Origin: Campylobacterota bacterium
GTDB taxonomy: Bacteria; Babelota; Babeliae; Babelales; RVW-14
Direction of reading: 5' to 3'
NCBI GenBank assembly: GCA_020633995.1
Contig: JACKCO010000004.1
Span: 1 to 64,000 of the forward strand
Length of the DNA: 64,000 nt
A program made the position numbers and the translations under genes. The notes below the pieces were generated by a model. That model was given only the letters and a program-made list of their open reading frames with translations. It did not search any database and was not told the DNA's origin. Shown one piece after another: positions 60,674 to 64,000 of the stretch. How positions within the stretch are numbered: position 1 is the stretch's first letter; the number at the start of each line of letters is the position of its first letter.

Positions 60674-61581
60674 TCTTCTTTTTGCAGGTCTTCTGTTCGA
60701 GGTTGATATGGCAGTAGGTCAAGACTAGCTCCATAATTTATAAGCAATTGGGCTATATCAAGGTTTTGGTTGGTAAAGGCGTCCGTGACAAGTGCATGAG
60801 GAGGCGTTTTATGTGGCACAATATTGGGTTCTGCTCCGTATTCAAGGAGCAGCTGTGTACCTTGGGCAAAATTTGAAAATACTGCACAGGTCAGTGGGTA
60901 TAAGAATGGTGAGTAGTGAGCTCCGGGAGCCATTATTTCGTAGAGCTCTTGTTTGTGTTTTTCGTTGGTAACATTATTGTTTATCCAAGAAAGCAGAAAC
61001 ATGTGTACTTCACATAAAATAAATCGACCACAGGCTTCTTGTTCCTTTGATAATTTATTTATGAGGTAATCTGCCAGGATGAAGCTTTGTGCTTGGTTAT
61101 CACTGCTTGGAATAAGTAAAAGATTTGGGTTAATGCCCAGCATAAGGAGCATTTGCATGTGCTCTAGGTCTCTTGTGGCAGTTGCATAACACAAGTCTAA
61201 GTAACATAAAAGGTCATTTTTTAATCTATGTATGGTTTTTTTGTACAAGTTAGGTAGTGGCAGATTTTTAACATAGGCTGAAAGATATGTACCGTTTAAT
61301 CTGTTTTCTTGGTAGCGGTAGAGCTTGATTTCGTCATCATTTACCGGGAGACATTGCAACGTAGCGTTTTCAGGTTCATCCTTGTTCTCTTCGTCATCAT
61401 TTACCTCTTCTGCATTTACCTCTTCTGCTATCTGCTCATGAATTTCAGCCATGTAATTCTCAAGCTCTTGATTATGGTGGTCGTAGCTGTAGGGTGGTGA
61501 AATGATCGTGCAGCCTCTATCGGTAGCCCAGCAAGGAGTAAAAAAATAGGTGAGAGAAAGTAACATTACGATTTTTTTCAT
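60670..61581 (-). CDS. Exported ankyrin-repeat protein
   Basis: A 303-residue product with signal peptide KKIVMLLSLTYFFTPCWA (cleavage before TDRGC). An acidic stretch (EEVNAEEVNDDEENKDEPE) is followed by ankyrin-like units: LCYATATRDLEHMQMLLMLGINPNLL (~130-155), LTCAVFSNFAQGTQLLLEYGAEPNIV (~230) and ALVTDAFTNQNLDIAQLLINYGASLDLL (~262-290), each with the typical A-x-x-x-x-x-[ML]-x-x-[LM]-[LI] and G-A/I-x-P/L turn. It is the last of three exported ankyrin genes in a leftward run below ddl. Target unknown. Confidence 0.78.
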   Translation of the reverse strand: MKKIVMLLSLTYFFTPCWATDRGCTIISPPYSYDHHNQELENYMAEIHEQIAEEVNAEEVNDDEENKDEPENATLQCLPVNDDEIKLYRYQENRLNGTYLSAYVKNLPLPNLYKKTIHRLKNDLLCYLDLCYATATRDLEHMQMLLMLGINPNLLLIPSSDNQAQSFILADYLINKLSKEQEACGRFILCEVHMFLLSWINNNVTNEKHKQELYEIMAPGAHYSPFLYPLTCAVFSNFAQGTQLLLEYGAEPNIVPHKTPPHALVTDAFTNQNLDIAQLLINYGASLDLLPYQPRTEDLQKED

Positions 61582-61642
61582 AGCAAGACTCCCAGGCTAA
61601 GTGAAAAACTATCGAAAATAAATTGATGGAAGTATGATGGGA

Positions 61643-62170
61643 TTATGCTGAAAGGTCAAGCGGTCTTGCCTGTTCTGGTGTTAGTAAGTTGAGCACATCT
61701 TTATTGACCTGAGCAAGAAGTATCCGCAGAATTTCACGTGCCTTTATTGCTTGCTTAGAGTCATAATCAATTTTATTATGTTCTTCAACTTGATAGCGTG
61801 CTTCTTCAAGTGGCACTCGTAGGCAATATTTGCATTTTGTTAAGGGGTTTGCTTTGTAATCCAGCATAAGCCTGACCATATCTGCTCGCTGGCATTGTAT
61901 GGCAAAATTGAGTGAGCATGTACCTGGTACCGCAGTTTGATTGAGCTGTCTGCACAGTTGTAGGAATGACTCAAAACTTTCAATGCTTTCCCGGTCACTG
62001 CTGGTAATAAGTTTCTTGAGAAATGTGTAGTAAATTGAGCGAGATTGATGTGGTATGAAATCTCTTAGTACTGCTGGAGCAGAGTTCCAGCGATTAAACG
62101 TTGGTTTTTCTGCTCCAGCAAGTGATGAAAAAAGTATAAGGCTAACTACTACACTGTGGTACTTGTTCAC
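61643..62170 (-). CDS. Exported ankyrin-type protein
   Basis: A 175-residue protein starting at GTG 62170 inside the end of the preceding gene (29-base overlap). The signal peptide is NKYHSVVVSLILFSSLAGA, cut before EKPTF. One good ankyrin unit is present (SLNFAIQCQRADMVRLMLDYKANPLTK, ~88-115) followed by a C-terminal helical region. It resembles the next gene upstream (62142-62948) in its order: signal peptide, short N-terminal motif with NSAP or SSPALK, helical region, a single ankyrin unit with KANPLT/GANPLG. The two are probably paralogues. Confidence 0.7.
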   Translation of the reverse strand: MNKYHSVVVSLILFSSLAGAEKPTFNRWNSAPAVLRDFIPHQSRSIYYTFLKKLITSSDRESIESFESFLQLCRQLNQTAVPGTCSLNFAIQCQRADMVRLMLDYKANPLTKCKYCLRVPLEEARYQVEEHNKIDYDSKQAIKAREILRILLAQVNKDVLNLLTPEQARPLDLSA

Positions 62171-62948
62171 AGGTAGGGCTTTTTTTTAGAGGGTTTAGAA
62201 GATTTCTTGGGTCAAAAGCGTTTTCGGGCATAGTGGATTTTCTCATAGGTGTTTGAGGTCCAGTTTTATGTACTAAATAGTTCCCGAGTAAAGATGCTAT
62301 TTTTAACGCCTTGACTATCTGTATAGGATTGTTGCCTAATTTTATAATTTGTTCTTTTGATAGTGTTAATGGGGTTTTATCAGTATTTTTTTGTCTTCCC
62401 AGGGGATTTGCTCCATGCTTTAGCAAGAATGCGACGTCTTCGATCATTTGATTTTCAATAGCAAAGATTAACAGGGATGTTGTAGAAATAGTTTTGTGCT
62501 GATTGTTTTTGAGAGCAGATAAGTACTGTTGAGCCTGGGAACTGTTTTTTAGCTTTTCCATAATTGCCCGATAAACCGTTTTGCCACTTAGGCACGTTTG
62601 ACCTGGATCAAAGTTAAGGCGGCCTTCGTTTTCTATAAGTTCGTTAAAAGTGGCAAGGCCTTCACTACTTGGGTGAGCCGCTATTTCATCCAGGTATTCG
62701 GCTGGAGTTTCTTTTTCCTCCGTCCACACTTGCAACTGCGGGGTAAATTTGAGCGCAGGGCTAGAGTAACAGTTTCTTTTCGAAAGAGGTGGGCTCCATC
62801 CCGGTCCGCCAAATTTTGTTTTTGTTAAAGTTGGAGCCGAGTTAGTTGGTCCGGCTTCTGGGCCGGGCTCTGGATTTTGTTCAGCGCTCTGGAGCGGAGT
62901 GGTTAAAGTAACGGAGGAAGCTAAAATCAATAAATGACGTAGTTTCAT
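62142..62948 (-). CDS. Exported ankyrin-type protein
   Basis: A 268-residue product from ATG 62948 (AAAGGA ~10 bases upstream); an in-frame ATG at 62972 would overlap the ddl stop and dilute the signal peptide. Signal peptide KLRHLLILASSVTLTTPLQSA. A Pro/Glu/Gly segment is followed by GWSPPLSKRNCYSSPALKF, then helices and one ankyrin unit (SLLIFAIENQMIEDVAFLLKHGANPLG, ~158-185). The C-terminus is Lys/Pro-rich with several Cys. It starts 23 bases after ddl, so it is likely on the ddl transcript. Confidence 0.7.
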   Translation of the reverse strand: MKLRHLLILASSVTLTTPLQSAEQNPEPGPEAGPTNSAPTLTKTKFGGPGWSPPLSKRNCYSSPALKFTPQLQVWTEEKETPAEYLDEIAAHPSSEGLATFNELIENEGRLNFDPGQTCLSGKTVYRAIMEKLKNSSQAQQYLSALKNNQHKTISTTSLLIFAIENQMIEDVAFLLKHGANPLGRQKNTDKTPLTLSKEQIIKLGNNPIQIVKALKIASLLGNYLVHKTGPQTPMRKSTMPENAFDPRNLLNPLKKSPTCEQVPQCSS

Positions 62949-62971
62949 ATAAAAAAATCCTTTTGATTCCA

Positions 62972-64000
62972 TTATGTGCTATGAATAGTTTCTTGTTCAA
63001 GTCCTTGCTTTTGCGCCTTCATTTTTGTTACAGCCGCTTTTTTATGTTGCTCAAAACCAAGGGAGACGATTGTATCAATTAACTCCATTGGCTTCAAGCC
63101 AATTTCTGCAGCTTGATGAAATAAACATGTTGCAGGCGTCAAGCCTGGGAGTGTGTTGAACTCGAGCAAAACAATACGCTCTTTGCCGGTAGGACTTTGG
63201 TGTGCGTCTTGGTAAAAACAGTCGATACGGGCATAGCCTGAGCAATTGACTGTTTTGTAAGCAGATGCGAGTGTTTTTTCAAGTAGTTTGCGGGCCGATG
63301 TAGGCAGCGGTGCTGGCGTTTGGTTTTCGCCTTGGCCGGGTAAAAATTTTTCCTCAATGGACAGAATGCCTTTGTTGGCAATGGCTTGTGATGCTGGTAG
63401 TATGGTAATGTTGTCATTGCCAATAACCCCGCATGTTAACTCGAGACCTTGAATGAACTCTTCAAGCATGACGGTTGTTTTTTCAGTGGTAAAGTGCTTA
63501 TCAATTTGTGTAAGTAGCTCTGCTTGATTCGTTGCTTTGTCAACCATAACACTGCAACCATCATCGTGAGGTTTGACAATGAGGGGAAATGTCAGGTCTT
63601 TGAGTATAGTGTTAGTGAGAAAATCAAGCTTTTGATCGTTATTTTTTTCTTGCCACGTATCTTTGGTGATTATCTGTGAAGATGGTACATCAAAGCCTTT
63701 TGATCGCAGAAATGCGTTTGTTTTATATTTGTCTATGCATAATGCGCTGGCAAAGATACCTGGGCCGTTGTATGGCAGCCCAAGCATTTCTAAGGTTCCT
63801 TGTACGGCGCCGTTTTCTCCACGTCCGCCATGGAGCCCGAGAAAAATAAAATCAAAATTGTCTGGTAGTTGTGCCCATTTGATCTCAATATCAGGGGTGA
63901 CAAGGCCTGCAATTTCACGTGTTGAGTTTTTGACCAAAAGTTTTTGGTTAAGTTTGTAAAGCTTCATGGTCTCATCGACAAAGATTGGTGTGACGTCATA
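62972..64000 (-). CDS. ddl: D-alanine--D-alanine ligase, 5' end outside window
   Basis: Ddl makes the D-Ala-D-Ala dipeptide for peptidoglycan precursors. The Met at 63967 is internal: the frame stays open to the window edge and reads YDVTPIFVDET just before it, matching the end of the family's first strands. Visible ATP-grasp features are FLGLHGGRGENGAVQGTLEMLGLPYNGPG (with H-G-x-x-G-E-N-G), ALCIDKYKTNAFL, PLIVKPHDDGCSV, LEEFIQGLELTCGV, SGYARIDCF and LEFNTLPGLTP (metal ligands E, N). The canonical S-S in the P-loop region is altered to DDGCSV. The N-terminal ~30-50 residues are missing. murC at 21091 belongs to the same pathway. Confidence 0.94.
   Translation of the reverse strand, partial: YDVTPIFVDETMKLYKLNQKLLVKNSTREIAGLVTPDIEIKWAQLPDNFDFIFLGLHGGRGENGAVQGTLEMLGLPYNGPGIFASALCIDKYKTNAFLRSKGFDVPSSQIITKDTWQEKNNDQKLDFLTNTILKDLTFPLIVKPHDDGCSVMVDKATNQAELLTQIDKHFTTEKTTVMLEEFIQGLELTCGVIGNDNITILPASQAIANKGILSIEEKFLPGQGENQTPAPLPTSARKLLEKTLASAYKTVNCSGYARIDCFYQDAHQSPTGKERIVLLEFNTLPGLTPATCLFHQAAEIGLKPMELIDTIVSLGFEQHKKAAVTKMKAQKQGLEQETIHST

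Noticed and set aside
63965..63967. ATG 63967 as the true start of ddl
   Set aside because: The frame continues to the window edge with YDVTPIFVDET, which matches conserved Ddl sequence, so the gene begins outside the window.

Overview
The window looks like a piece of the chromosome of a Gram-negative, host-associated bacterium with a reduced genome. My best guess is a member of the Candidatus Dependentiae (TM6) lineage. That guess is an inference from content and needs a 16S rRNA or marker-protein search. What points there: moderately AT-rich DNA (about 40% GC by eye); about 19 of 55 protein genes begin with a Sec-type signal peptide and are otherwise unrecognisable or ankyrin-like; several large exported proteins sit between ordinary housekeeping genes; and only parts of classical operons are present (secF without secD, rpmA without rplU, jag-mnmE without yidC). 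There is no rRNA, CRISPR array, integrase, transposase or phage gene. One tRNA, tRNA-Gly(GCC), is present.

Layout. 1-4168: a rightward run ending a kinase-like gene (cut by the window edge), then an exported beta-solenoid-like protein, an exported MutS-family ATPase and an exported HAD-like phosphatase. 4259-7904: exported proteins of unknown function, a membrane protein and an alpha/beta hydrolase. 8063-11125: grpE, an HtrA-type protease and a TlyA-type methyltransferase, overlapped at the 3' end by an oppositely oriented exported protein. 12387-18823: a type II secretion/pseudopilin block (gspF-G-H-I-J-K order) followed by an MCE/MlaD protein with a long C-terminal, possibly barrel-forming, region. 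19168-24660: aminotransferase, membrane-anchored methyltransferase, murC, and a large outer-membrane barrel protein. 24727-28225: two thioredoxins, then an ABC-2 exporter with one ATPase and two paralogous permeases. 28251-33357: a 690-residue exported protein, an exported Memo-AMMECR1 fusion and an FAD/NAD(P) oxidoreductase. 33354-40850: ruvX, polA, rpmA, secF, rho, tsaD. 40854-48183: an exported protein, tRNA-Gly, jag, mnmE, an exported C39-like cysteine peptidase and a 919-residue exported protein. 48299-55317: clpB, two exported ankyrin-type proteins, a membrane-anchored nucleoside diphosphate kinase and a histone-H1-like protein. 55363-64000: M16 peptidase, a DUF374 acyltransferase, priA, three exported ankyrin-type proteins and ddl (cut by the window edge).

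Together the genes describe a cell that keeps peptidoglycan synthesis (murC, ddl), an outer membrane (barrel proteins, MCE transport, acyltransferase), Sec export and a pseudopilus, and invests heavily in exported proteins. The most unusual theme is that folds normally found in the cytoplasm (MutS ATPase, Memo-AMMECR1, nucleoside diphosphate kinase) carry export signals or membrane anchors here. Convergent genes are often separated by a compact hairpin that contains both stop codons.
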